Assembly (NCBI GenBank): GCA_034769895.1
Contig: CM068373.1
Span: 196,706,134-196,770,133, forward strand
Length of the DNA: 64,000 nt
Reading direction: 5' to 3'
From: Magicicada septendecula
Lineage: Eukaryota; Arthropoda; Insecta; Hemiptera; Cicadidae
The notes below the pieces were generated by a model, which was not told the DNA's origin, did no database searches, and was given only the letters and a program-made list of their open reading frames with translations. The first letter of the stretch is position 1; every line of letters starts with the position of its first letter. Below are positions 31,391 through 42,800 of the stretch, one piece after another. The position numbers were made by a program, and so were the translations under genes.

Positions 31391-33084
31391 AATTTACCAT
31401 AAAAACAATGGTATAAAGTTATGAGAAAAGAAGAAAGTAATTAAAAAATGTGAGAATTATGGAATTAAGAATTATAGATTATTAACTGTCTTGTTCAACC
31501 AGTAAATGGCATCAGTGTCCTATAGTGCCTTTCATGCCAATCTGTGAAATGTGGATGAACACTCACATCTGCTGCCCCTTTCAAGATGATGGGGACAGTA
31601 CAACACCAGACTAATTTGAAGGTGTTGTTTTCAGTAGCCAGGTTTGCACCTGATTTTCCTCGTAGATTGACATAGAGATAAAAGAGGAGAATAAGAAACT
31701 GAATGGAAACCAATGGATATTTTGATGTACAGAATAAGGAAAACAGGCTGTAGAAAGAACAAAAACAAGTGTATGGAGAAACAGCTATTTACTTAAAAAC
31801 GTATGTAAGTAATCAAAACTATGTCAACTGTCAATGGACTTAATCATACAGTGTGTTAGTGGTATTATCTCTGATAATAGATCACATTTTGTATGTTTAT
31901 TACACATAAATGCAAACCATATTATGTCCATGCACATTGTGTGTGTGTGTGTATACCAAATTTTATGTTTAAGAATTGAAGAAACATATGCAGTTATGTA
32001 ACTATATAATTACAGATCAAAAACTTTTGAGCATTTAAAAAGTTATTAGTTTTTCAATTATTTTAATACAAATTACGCCATCTAAATGTAGCTGCTGTTA
32101 TATAATAGTAGAAAAACTTCACTTACAAGTAGTGTGCAGTTTGGAATGTGAATGGTGAGTCCTAATTCTTACCAATTCAATACCGGTAACAGTTAGTTCT
32201 GGATAACTTACTTTATTGCACTTTCTGAAAAGCTTAGTAGATTTTTCAATTTTATTTTATAATTTGCAATTCTTCCCTTTATCACCTAACATTTCATTTA
32301 TTTCTAAAATAACATACATGTAATAGTTTCGTTTTTGACTGTAATTATATAAAATCTACGACCATGTTAAATTCAGTGTGAAAATATTTTTACTAGCAAA
32401 TGTCGTGTTCGACATGTAATGGAGCTTAAAGGGTCTGGTTAACAATTTTATTTTCTTCTTCTCAAGGATTAGGTGATATCATCTTTCAAACCTATCAAAC
32501 CATTACATCTTCTGGGAGGTTGCTTTCTTTTGGGCTAATAAAAGAGTGCTTGTGCAACCTATCAGCTGTCATTCAGACTATATATAATTTTATCCTGATA
32601 ATTTAATAATTTTAGAATTAATCTAAAATGTGCAGAACTTGCTCACTCTTTTGAACAAAATACATTTATTATTTAGATAAATTTCAATATTAGCTAATTT
32701 TTCAATTACGGTACCAAAAAAATTACAAAAACCTTAGTTATGTAAACACATTTTAGTAAGAAACAATTGTAAAGCACACAATCATACAATAGACAGTAAA
32801 AATTCTGAACTACTGCATTGGTTATTTAGTTAAATTTATAACCATAATGCTTAAATGACAAATACTTTAGTCCCAGCCTTTAAGTTTATGTGTACGTTCC
32901 ATAGGTGTCTATGGACATATACCTAACACTTTTCACAAATATAAATAACTGATAACAATATGTAAAGCTTAGTTTTATAAACTTAGCTTACACACATTTG
33001 AAGGCAATCCAAAAGTGCTGAGGGATATTAATTCTGACAAATTATTAAATACCAAGTTGGTATTTTGAATAAAGTCTTGATAAC
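31391..33084. other. No recognisable gene
   Basis: A 72-codon minus frame at 31495-31713 (contains GKSGANLATENN and HPHFTDWHERHYRTL) is less AT-rich than its surroundings and could be the scrap of a repeat or gene, but I cannot identify it. The rest shows nothing. Confidence 0.35.
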
Positions 33085-33454
33085 TTGTTCCTGCACATAG
33101 ACTTCTACAATCTCTTAAAATTTTTAGTTATATTTTTGGCTCTTGGTGCCCTAAAGTTAAAAAATTTCATAGTAAATAGTTCTACATTTGGGTTTGGATG
33201 GGTTAAAATTCCATCTCAGTCTGATACTCGGTTAGATTTTTACAATTTTTTCAGACTTTTGATACCTTTATTGAGACCTGGTGTCTTGAAATTTCCAAAA
33301 CTGTAAACTATATTTATTTTTTTGGTTAAAATTCCTTTTACTTCCATGTTCCTTAAGGAAATGGAAGTATGGTGATGGCAAAAAAAATCGTGTTCGAGAT
33401 TATTGCAGATTCTGATTGTACTACACTCAAAACATGAAAAAAAGTCGTTTTTCG

Positions 33455-33502
33455 AAAAGTGTCTGTGTGTCTGTGTGTGTGTCTGTGTGTCTATGTGTCT
33501 GT
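33455..33502. repeat. (GTGTCT)/(TG)n minisatellite
   Basis: GTGTCTGTGTGTCT units immediately precede the 163-bp tandem repeats. Confidence 0.8.
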
Positions 33503-33504
33503 TG

Positions 33505-33995
33505 AATTTTTTTCTATGGCAAACGATAACTGCCGCAAATTCAAACAGAATCAAATAATTTTTTGCGTACAGCTCTGATTTGTAGAGTACTCACGACCTA
33601 TTGTTTTTGGTGAAGATCGGTTGAGGGAAAGGGGTAGTTTACCTGCAACGGTTTTTTTATCAAGGGTAATTTTTTTTTGGCAAACGATAACAGCCGCAAA
33701 TTCAAACAGAATCAAATAATGTTTCGCATACAGCCCTGAATTGTAGAGTTCTCAAGACCTTTTGGTTTTGAATACCCTTTGGTTAAGGGAATAGGGTAGT
33801 TTACCTGCAACATTTTATGTTTTAACAATGGTAATTTTTCCTATGACGAACGGTAACTGCTGCATATTCAAACAGAATCAAATATTTTTTGCATACATCC
33901 CTGATTTGTAGTGATCTCAAGGCCTTTTGATTTTGGTGAAGATCGGTTAAGGGGAAGGGGTAGTTTACCTGCAACCTTTTGCGTTTTAACAACAG
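33505..33995. repeat. Three tandem ~163-bp units
   Basis: GGCAAACGATAAC-like starts lie at about 33518, 33679 and 33845. Each unit continues GCAAATTCAAACAGAATC, a TTTGTAG segment, TTTTGGTGAAGATCGGTT and GGGGTAGTTTACCTGCAAC. Units differ by small changes. No coding sense is evident. Confidence 0.8.
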
Positions 33996-34211
33996 TAAAG
34001 TACTTGAAAATTCATTTAAACTTTTCCAAACAATGGTAATTGTTAAAAATAAAATAATTTTGTTGCCAGGCAATAAAATTATAATTTTTTCATTTTAATG
34101 TAAATCATGTATGAGAGAAAATATATCGATCGTGGCAGGCAAGCATATCTCAGTTATGTAATGTTTACGTTTCCATTTTGTTATTATGACTACCGCAATA
34201 AAAAGGCAGGG

Positions 34212-34233
34212 AGCACACACACACACACACACA
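34212..34233. repeat. (CA)n microsatellite
   Basis: About ten CA units just left of element F. Confidence 0.9.
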
Positions 34234-34310
34234 ATTCACGTTATTTCTGGCCTCACTCATGTTTATTTTCTTAACATTTGCACGCTTTTTAAATGGAAAG
34301 TGCCGAAAGC

Positions 34311-34776
34311 TGTTAAGAATTGTGTTTGATATTTTGATAATATAGTGGAATTAAATTGGCCAGGATGGAGAAAACAATGATGAGTAAGCGGACTGTATTT
34401 TAGTACATTTATTGTGCGTAAATGTTACAAGTTAATTTACATTTGAAAGGTTGGCTAAGCCTTCTATGCATCATGATGTCTGGGAAACCACATTAGATAA
34501 AAATTTTTTATACATTATAGAAATGAGGCGCAATTACGCAACACTTGAAGATACATGAATGAAATGATTTAGGGCCTAAGGCCTACATTATAAGTCGCGA
34601 CATTAAAGAATTAAGATGACAGCCGAACGCAACAAGCGTAAGTCAAGTCTGTTGTGTTCGGACGCTCGGAGCACTGTAACGTCATGTTTGCCGTAGCAAG
34701 CATAGTTGGACTATGATCAGATTAGCCATCCTTTCATTTATACAATTCTCACATTAAATACCAACATTATCGTCCA
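34311..34776 (-). repeat. 3' LTR of element F
   Basis: It begins TGTTAAGAATTGTG and ends TATCGTCCA on the plus strand. It matches the right copy except for scattered substitutions and a ~17-bp segment missing near 41888 of the other copy (GGAAACCACATTAGATA). Confidence 0.92.
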
Positions 34777-36208
34777 TAATTGCCCGCAAAAATCGAACGA
34801 TTTTTTGTAATACATTTTTAACAATTTATATTATAAAGAAAACACAAACATGTACGTTCTTACTAATAGATATCAACCATCAGTAGTTTGTTTTGATTAT
34901 CGACATTGAAATGTTAGATAACAAGATTATAACATTAAACTGCTCAGAGATAAAACCTTAATGATAATGATACGGTTAGACAGGCCACAGTTGGCTTGCA
35001 AACTGATTTATAAATGAGTATAAATGTGCATGAATTAGCAGAGATGTATACAATACAAAACATGAATAATGAATAATCTGATAATGCTTGATAATGAATA
35101 ATCTGTGACTCATCCCTTGATGGGCCAGATACAAATTGCAAATATTTATGCAAGTCATGATTAACAGTCCAAGCCAGTCAAGGCCAGCTGATTTATACAT
35201 AATAGTATTGAATATAAAATGAATAGACAAGATTATTACAAAAAGTTATATGCATATAAAAACATAGATTGAGCATAACGCTGTATTATAATAATTAAAT
35301 AGTGCATGCTATACCAAACAATTGCAAGAATGCACAAATAAATTGACATGCGAAAATAGATTATACATTGTTGAATAGTTACAAGTGTACAAACGTAATA
35401 ACATGTATGTCATAATCACAAATACATGAATAATAATATATGTGCGATACATGATCGTAAAATACAAATACAAAAAATATGTGTAAAAATATATGCGTGG
35501 TGCATAATCATAGACAATAGATGCGGGTACAATAATATGTGTTACATAGATACAAAATACATGATAAAATACAATAGAAATATGTGTGTTGCATAATTAC
35601 AAAATACATGAATACAAGGCATAAAATACAATATAATAGTACAAGTGACAAATGCAGTAAATGCGTTCATACAAAAACGGAATGCATGTGTTAAGCAATT
35701 ACAAGTAACATAAAAATTCATAGAATAGTGAAATAGCAATGCACAAATATCAATAAAAAATGTGCAGCAAATATGCATACATGGTTTGTATAGTTCCAAA
35801 TCCATGTGAATATTATATAACAAAATACATAACATAAGAACCAATACCACCAATAGACATGACACATAAACCACTACCAATAGCAAATATGAATATACAA
35901 AGGACATAGTATATGTCTTACAAAATTATCAATACATGTACAAGAATAAGTAAAGTATACCACAATGACAATATAATAAGTATAGATATAATAACATAGT
36001 GCATGTTTGTACAATTACAAAATACATGCGAACTTGATATATGAGATACACTATAATGCAATATCAACATATAACATGTTAAAAAATGTTTGTGACAGCA
36101 CATATCACCATAATTGAAGTCGGCCAAACTATCAAACAATTAAGTAATGAAAAGCTCGTGGCCAAGTAAAACATAACGTTGTGCTAAGTAGTTACATTGA
36201 CATCGTGT
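34777..36208 (-). repeat. Element F 3' noncoding region with degenerate tandem repeats
   Basis: About 1.4 kb between the integrase stop and the 3' LTR contains no gene. From about 35280 to 36060 it is built of loosely repeated units of 60-110 bp carrying ATACAAAATACATG, ATATGTGTTGCATAATTAC and similar boxes. Open frames across it on the minus strand are repeat artefacts. Confidence 0.6.
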
Positions 36209-38525
36209 CTAGGCTTCGTCCCGCGCTGGCAACAAACATAACTTGTGAAGTGGTCTGCGAAAGGTGCCAACAGGCGTACGAACGTCAACTACCCTAATTA
36301 AATTGTCTGGTCCAGGGAATGTGGCTGTGATTACCCCAAATTTCCATGCTAATGGAGCCAAGTTATCCTCGATTAGCAGGACCAGGTCACCAGGTCACCA
36401 ATGGAAACGTTTTCTTTAGCGAACTTCCATTTGTGACGCTGTTGCAATTGGTGTAGGTAGTCGCGCGACCATGCTTTCCAAATAGCTTGGACAAACTTCT
36501 GGAGAAGTTTCCAACGGCCGAGACGAGAGATGGGAACGTGTGACAAGTCAGGATTAGGTATTGCCGTTAATGGTGCACAGATTAAAAAATGGCCAGGGTT
36601 AAGTGGCACTGGATCGTTTACATCCGATGAAACGGCAAATAATGGACGTGAGTTTAGACAGGCCTCTACCTGTGACAAAACCGTAGTAAACTCCTCGAAC
36701 GTGAGTATGGACTTGCCGACAACGCGGCGTAAATGATACTTCAAACTCTTTATACCGCTCTCCCATAGCCCACCAAAATGAGGTGACGATGGAGGAATGA
36801 ATGACCACTTAATACCATGAGAAGTTGCAAATGATTGAACTGTTAAGGTGGCATCCTTGTTATGCCAGAGATTGTAAAGGTCATGCAAGACGTTGCGGGC
36901 CTTCCTAAAGTTCGTGCCATTGTCAGAATATAACTGGCTAGGTATGCCCTGAAGCGACGTAAGGCAGCTATAAACGCATTGGCCGTGAGGTCGGAAACCA
37001 ATTCCAAATGAATGGCCCTAGTGGTTAAGCAAATGAATAGAGACACATATGACTTGGACAGAGTCCTAGATCTCTGCCCGCCATGACGGATCATGAAGGG
37101 ACCACCATAATCCACTGCACAGAATAAAAACGGCCTGGAAGGAGTAACCCTGGGAGATGGCAAAACACCAAGCCTTTGAGCTTGATATTTGGTATTAAAT
37201 CTGAGACATTTGATGCATCTACGAATGATGGAACGAATTACTATCTTGGCGTTAATGATCCACCAGCGTTGACGAAGTGAATGATGGACAAGTTGAGCAC
37301 CAGCGTGGAGAAGTCGAATATGCTCACTCTCAATTATGAGGCGAGTGGTGTGAGCCGAAGGATGCAAGACAGTAGGATGCTTATTATCATAGGGTAGTTG
37401 CGACTGCTGTAGATGTCCGCCGACACGTATGATACCAAACTCATCAAGAAATGGGTCAAGAGAAGACAGTTTACTCCTAATAGAGACAGAAGCTCCATTT
37501 CGAAGGCAATTAAGCTCAGTAGCAAAATGGATCGACTGGGATTGCTTTATGAAAAAGTTAAGGGTAGAATGAATTTCAGTAGGGGTAAGAACTCCCGAAA
37601 TTTTCTCTACCTTTGAGGGTCTAGCATTTTTGGTAAATCGAAAGCAATAAGTGTACACGCGGGTCAGTCGGTGCAACGAGGAAAAGTCCTTAGAGAGATC
37701 AATAGGTAAGGTAGAAGTTAGAGAAAGCTTGGGGGTTTGTTTCTCCTCAACGGAGCATTCAGGAAGCAGCGGCACATTAGAAGGTGAAAAAGGTGAAAAA
37801 ACATTGAGTTCAGAAGATTGAGACAGACAAGTAGGACCATGCCACCAAAGCGAACAATCGCGCAAAACGTCAGGGTGACATCCTCTAGAAATAATGTCAG
37901 CAGGATTATGTTGCGAATCAATATGATGCCATGTGTGGGTTTCAGTGAGACGCTGAATCTCAGCAACACGATTAGCGACGTAAGTCTTCCACCTAGAAGA
38001 CTGAGCATGAATCCAATAGAGAGATACCATGGAGTCGGAGTATAGGTGTACGCTATTGACAAAGGAATGGAGAGCAGGGGTGACCTTGAATAGAAGTCGC
38101 GATAACAACAAACAAGCACAGAGCTCATTGCGGGGTAATGACACCTGTCGTAGTGGAGCCACACGCGATTTAGAACACAAAAGGTGACAAGAGGCCATTA
38201 AATCTTGATAAATAACTCTAATGTAAATGCAACATCCATAACCCCTTTCAGAGGCATCCGCAAAACCATGTAATTCAACTAGCTTGGGCTCAGACTTGCT
38301 GCGTATGAAGCGTGGAACAATAATTTCACCAATTAAATACAACTTGTCGCATAATGAACGCCAATACGAATATAATTGCTCAGAAATTAGCTCATCCCAA
38401 CCAAGATTGCACAACTACAGTTGCTGCTGCATAAACTGTTTATAAAGGAAAACAATTGGACCAATGAGTCCCAATGGGTCGTAGATACACGCTATAATTG
38501 ACAGGAGTTTCCTCTTAGAAATACT
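36209..38525 (-). pseudogene. pol: pol C-terminal half: RNase H and integrase, element F
   Basis: The frame follows an in-frame TAA (38528-38526) and a TAG (38417-38415). RNase H: LHGFADASERGYG, then YSDSMVSLYWI and HNPADIISRG. The integrase finger has HIRLLHAG ... CIKCLRFN. The catalytic core has Asp in FCAVDYGGPF, Asp in YSDNGTNF and Glu in FGGLWESGIKSLK. A frameshift between about 36890 and 36970 divides the core. Near the end, an exact 8-bp tandem duplication CAGGTCAC (36383-36390, 36391-36398) shifts the frame; without it the frame would run through PGPDNLIRVVDVRTPVG to the natural stop at 36209. All catalytic residues survive. Confidence 0.9.
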
Positions 38526-40445
38526 TTACTCAACTGGAAATGACTTGATGTCAAACAAGAATGAATCTGCAGAGTTGTTCCAAAGAATGCCCAACGTACG
38601 CACATTGCCTTGTTTGTTTAATGGAAGTGATAAATTACTATGCTCAGTGACTACATTTAGTTCATTTGATGCCCATTTATGTAGAGTAAAGCCATATTGA
38701 CTCAACAACGTACTGAAGTCAGATTTTAACTTGATCAGATTAGAAATGGTGTCTGTACCGGTCAACAAATCATCGACATAAAAATCGTTAATTATAGCTG
38801 AAGCAGCGTCAGGAAAGGAAGCTTCATTATCCTTACCAATCTGAATAAGGCAGCGAGTTGCCAAGAATGAAGCGCTAGCAGTACCGTATGTTACAGTCCA
38901 CAGCACGAAATGTTTAAATTGTTCAAGCGAAGAATCACGCCATAGAATACGTTGGTATTGACAATCGTCATCAGACACTAGAATTTGCCGATACATCTTC
39001 TCGATGTCAGCGATTAGAACATAATTGTGTATACGAAATCGCAAAAGAATGGAGAAAAGATCTTGTTGGACATCTGGGCCCACTAACAAAATATCATTGA
39101 GAGATAGACCATTGGTAGTTTTAGCAGAGCCATCAAAAACGACGCGAAGATTCGTCGTGGAACTAGAATGTTTAAAAACGGCATGATGAGGCAAATAGTA
39201 GGTATTTAAAACCTTGGAATCAACATAACAATCGTCAACCAGCGTCATGTGGCCAACATCCTTATATTCCTGAATAAAATTTGCATATTCACGCGCAAGC
39301 TCAGAATCACGCTTGAACCTGCGTTCTAAACTTAAAAATCTCGCTTCAGCGGTAGCATAGGGCTCACCCAGCTGGGCATTATCAGACACGAATGGCAGTG
39401 AGACGACAAATCTACCTTCATTATTACGATGAGTAGACTTAACAAAATGTTCTTCGCAAACTGAATCGTTAATAATGGGTGCATTATCAAGGACGGTTTC
39501 AGTCTCCCAAAACTTCTCAAGAGACGCTAGAATTTGATCATCGTTGTTTCTTGCCAAGAACGAAACAGCAGGACCCTTTGAATGACAATGCTTAGGCAAA
39601 TTGCCTGCTAGAATATAGCCTAACTTAGTTTCTTGTATAACAGGAAAGTTAGGACCACGAACATATTTGTTAGCTTGAATCAAGTCTAAATAAAACTGCG
39701 CTCCCAACAGTATGTCTATGTCAGCTGATACATTAAAATGTGGGTCAGCAAGGAAAATATTATCTGGGATATTAAAATGTTTTACGTCAAAAGATTGTGC
39801 TGGAAGTTTGTGGGTCAAAGTAGATAAGACCGCGCATTGAGCATTAAAAGTAAAGTTTTGATAACGAGAAACAATACGAACTGATACCAAATTAGTAGCG
39901 CAACATGTTGCATTATTAATACCTGAGATTGGTATATTAGATTTAGTTAAGTTAAGTTGCAATTTTTTTGCAAATGGTGCAGTACAAAAATTAACTTGAG
40001 ATCCTGCATCTAACAATATGTGCGCAAGTTGCTTTTTACCAGCGCGGTCGATGACGAACACGACGGCTATAGATAAGATAACATTGTTTGCTAATTGCAG
40101 TTTAAATAAACAGTAATTACTACTGCTGGCAGAACTCTGTTTTAACCCATTATTTATATGAAGCAATGTATGGTGTCGTCTGGAACAGATCTTACATGAC
40201 TGCTTGACCTTGCAATTAGGTGAATAATGATCTGGTCTCAAACAATTAGTGCAGCATTTATGCTTTAATATAAATTGCCCTCGTTTCGATACGCTCAAAT
40301 CGCGAAATTTGTCACACATATAAATTGGGTGACTTGCCTTGCAGCATGGGCATGAATAATTATTTGAAATAGAATGATAACTTTTAAATGCAGTGCTGCC
40401 AGCAGAGTTTCGTAACTTAGGTTTTTCAGACTTATTATTAAATTT
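38526..40445 (-). pseudogene. pol: gag C-terminus, protease and RT, element F
   Basis: This open frame is continuous with zinc knuckles at its start (CPCCKASHPIYMC, CCTNCLRPDHYSPNC, CKICSRRHHTLLH), as in BEL/Pao Gag. The protease site is HILLDAGSQVNF, with DAG where DS/TG is usual. RT carries LRVVFDGSAK, DIEKMYRQI, a VTYGTASASFLATR block and the catalytic FYVDDLLTG near 38773. The ATG at 40319 is internal; the frame is open from about 40445. It stops at TAA 38526, but RT-to-RNase-H sequence (IACIYDPLGLIGP) continues in the same frame, so the TAA is a mutation. Confidence 0.92.
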
Positions 40446-41344
40446 TAGAATTGGTTTGTTAAGCTGCTTCTATCGATAACGTGTTTTCTAATAATTGTCT
40501 ACGGGCATTTAGAAACTGTATAAAACTCTGAAAATTAGGAAGATTTTCAGAATCTATAGATTCTTTCCATAATTTAAATGTGGAATGATCAAGTTTTGTT
40601 GACAATAGCTGTATAACAATGAGTTCAAATGAATCCACTGACAATTGCTTGGCTGTCAGAGAATTGACAGAAGACGTTATGGTATTTATAAATTCTGCTA
40701 AGCTCTATACAGAGTCCTTGGTTGTAGACTTCACTTCTAATAAATTTTGAATGTAATATTTAGCTAATATGAATTTATTGTCGTATCTAGCGGACAGCAA
40801 ACTTAACGCTATTGAATAATTTTCGTTACAAATAGGCAAAGCCTTGATTAAATCTAGTGGTTCATTTTTGAGAGATGAATATAAGTAATGTAATTTTTGC
40901 ACTGAAGTTAAGTCAGATCTAGCATGTACCAAGTCTAAAAATATCGAGAAAAAGTGCTGCCATTCGAGAATGTTACCTGTGAAGCAGGGCAGACTTATAG
41001 GTTTTAATTGAATGTTACTGCTTAATGTTTGAGATTCAGTCTGGATGTTGAAAGTGTCTATTAGTTGTAAGATGTTAGCCTCGGTTGAATATAAAAGCTC
41101 TTCAACCTCGACTCTGTCCTCTTGGGCAGCATTTATGTCTTTAGAAATTAATTCGATCTCAGACTGGACCTCATTATATTTTATTGATAGACTCTTTAAA
41201 CTTTCTACTCTGACAGTTAGAAAATGTTTGGTAGGGCCTATTACTATTTTTATCAAAATTAAGTACCGCGGAATTGATTCTCACTATGGCAGACTTTAAG
41301 CCGCCTCTCTTTCTAGCCAACACTCTTAAGCCTTCTTCCGTCAT
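40446..41344 (-). pseudogene. gag: gag N-terminal part, element F
   Basis: It starts at ATG 41344 (TEEGLRVLARKRGGLKSAI). A frameshift near 41262 leads into a 183-codon frame (YNEVQSEIELI, PISLPCFTGNILEWQHFFSIF, KLHYLYSSLKNEPLDLI) that is the standard BEL/Pao Gag core. An in-frame TAG at 40707-40705 follows VKSTTKDSV; the same frame then continues (LTAKQLSVDSFELIVIQLL, LDHSTFKLWKESID) to another break near 40459, before the zinc knuckles. The family role is capsid formation. Confidence 0.88.
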
Positions 41345-41689
41345 TTTACGCACCTTTTACTGATGGCGTTGATGTCGTACCTTTGGTGAGATGTCTTGCA
41401 GCGTTGAGGACGTGGAGCAGATGGTAGACACGCACGGACTGGATGGATGACTGCTCTCAACTTGGAACTGCTCAAAACCTGGCGTGTAGGCATTAACACG
41501 TGGATTTTTATGTACTGGTGCTGTCTATGAAGCTCAATCACGACGACGAAAGAAATATTGAATAAATCCCGACACGGTCGGATCAGTGAACATACTGAAT
41601 CGCCCGTGATGGCCAGAAATTGGAGTAAAAAAATGATGAGAAGCCGCTCGGTAAGGTACAAAGTTGTGAAAGAAGGTTAAAATGATGAA

Positions 41690-41707
41690 TCCAGGCGCGG
41701 AGTGACC
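41690..41707 (-). other. Primer-binding site of element F
   Basis: On the minus strand TGGTCACTCCGCGCCTGG lies six bases after the LTR end TTAACA. The TGG start and position identify the PBS. Confidence 0.7.
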
Positions 41708-41713
41708 AAAAAA

Positions 41714-42164
41714 TGTTAAGAATTGTGTTTGACATTTTGATAATATAGTGGAATTAAATTGGCCAGGATGGAGAAAACAATGATGAGTAAGCGGACTGTA
41801 ATTTAATACATTTATTGTGCGTAAATGTTACAAGTTAATTTAGATTTGAAAGGTTAGCTAAGCCTTCTATGCATCATGATGTCTGGTAAAAATTTTTATA
41901 CATTATAGAAATGAGGCGCAATTACTCAACACTTGAAGATACATGAATGAAATGATTTAGGGCCTAAGCCCTACATAATAAGTCGCGACATTCAAGAATT
42001 AAGATGACAGCCGAACGCAACAAGCGTAAGTCACGTCTGTTGTGTTCGGACGCTCGGAGCACTGTAAAGTCATGTTTGCCGTAGCAAGCATAGTTGGACT
42101 ATGATCAGATTAGCCAAACTTTCATTTATACAATTCTCACATTAAATACCAACATTATCGTCCA
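41714..42164 (-). repeat. 5' LTR of element F
   Basis: It matches 34311-34776 with the same ends. It starts at TGTTAAG (41714) directly after the PBS spacer and ends in CGTCCA (42164). Confidence 0.92.
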
Positions 42165-42599
42165 AACCCATACCAACATAACGCGTGCAAGCCGAAAAAG
42201 TGTCCAGCGTGGATAGCGATTTGCTTCCTGTGGATCGCTGGGCAGTGTAACTGCACGTGTTTACAGAGGAACGATTCATAGACAGACTTTTCGTCTTTAG
42301 GGAATGAACCCTCTGCAAGATGCTGAGGGTCCAAGAGTGACTTCGGAGCGCTGCTTCTTTTCCGCGTGTTTGTTCTGTGAAACGTACACTGTAGATTCGC
42401 AGCTTTACTCTAAGCAACGCTCAATAGGAAATGTTGAAAATTTTTGTCCACGGTGCACCCTCATACACACTAAACCTGCTCTGATGTTTTAATTACGGAC
42501 ATCATAATATTAAAACTTTGGAAACTTGAGCACTACTTAATGGAGATCAAACATTAACTTATACAAGCCATTAATTTTATGCATATTTTTTATATATAT
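42165..42599. other. Unassigned, GC-richer stretch
   Basis: 42165-42440 is visibly less AT-rich than its neighbours and has overlapping small frames on both strands (e.g. 42142-42417 minus, 42304-42492 plus). None resembles a known protein. It may be an old exon or repeat; nothing further can be said. Confidence 0.3.
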
Positions 42600-42800
42600 G
42601 TGTACAACGTTATCGGCAACAAAGAAGTAGTTTTTGTTAAAATTCCTTCCTCGGGATGTTTGGCCGTAGTCCAATGTTTTCTACAAAACCAGACGTTTCG
42701 GCAATGCCATCGACTTCCATCATCAATGAAAATCGAGTGCGATAACGTGAGGTGGTATACGTTAGTGACCACAGTATTTTGGTTAAGGCTGAAGCAGTAA
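42600..42800 (-). repeat. Penelope-like terminal segment (remnant)
   Basis: On the minus strand: TTGATGATGG, AAGTCGATGGCATTGC, CGAAACGTCTGG, TTTTGTAGAAAACATTGG. This order (xUGAUGA, stem, CGAAACGUC) is what Penelope-like element ends with hammerhead-type motifs look like. A related segment with CAACAAAGAAGTAGTTT lies at 42618 and, similarly, at 60866. Assignment is by memory of such elements. Confidence 0.4.

Larger units (their letters stand above)
34311..42164 (-). mobile_element. BEL/Pao LTR retrotransposon F
   Basis: Two LTRs of 466 and 451 bp (34311-34776, 41714-42164) enclose a minus-strand gag-pol. On the minus strand the LTR reads TGGACGATAATG...TTCTTAACA. The domain order is gag with zinc knuckles, protease, RT with YVDD, RNase H, integrase, and no envelope; the sequence types are those of BEL/Pao. 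No clear 5-bp target duplication is visible (AAAGC on the left, AACCC on the right). At least three nonsense codons and three frameshifts make it inactive. Confidence 0.93.

Noticed and set aside
29866..31391. Several 70-117 codon F/I/L/Y-rich frames, possible membrane proteins
   Set aside because: They follow the period of the T-rich satellite; composition alone explains them.
33505..33995. CRISPR-like array
   Set aside because: Units are directly adjacent, diverged and without spacers; the DNA is eukaryotic.
35542..36139. Minus-strand ORFs rich in C, Y and I downstream of integrase, a candidate env for element F
   Set aside because: They sit in the degenerate tandem repeats before the 3' LTR, have no signal peptide or glycoprotein pattern, and BEL/Pao elements usually lack env.
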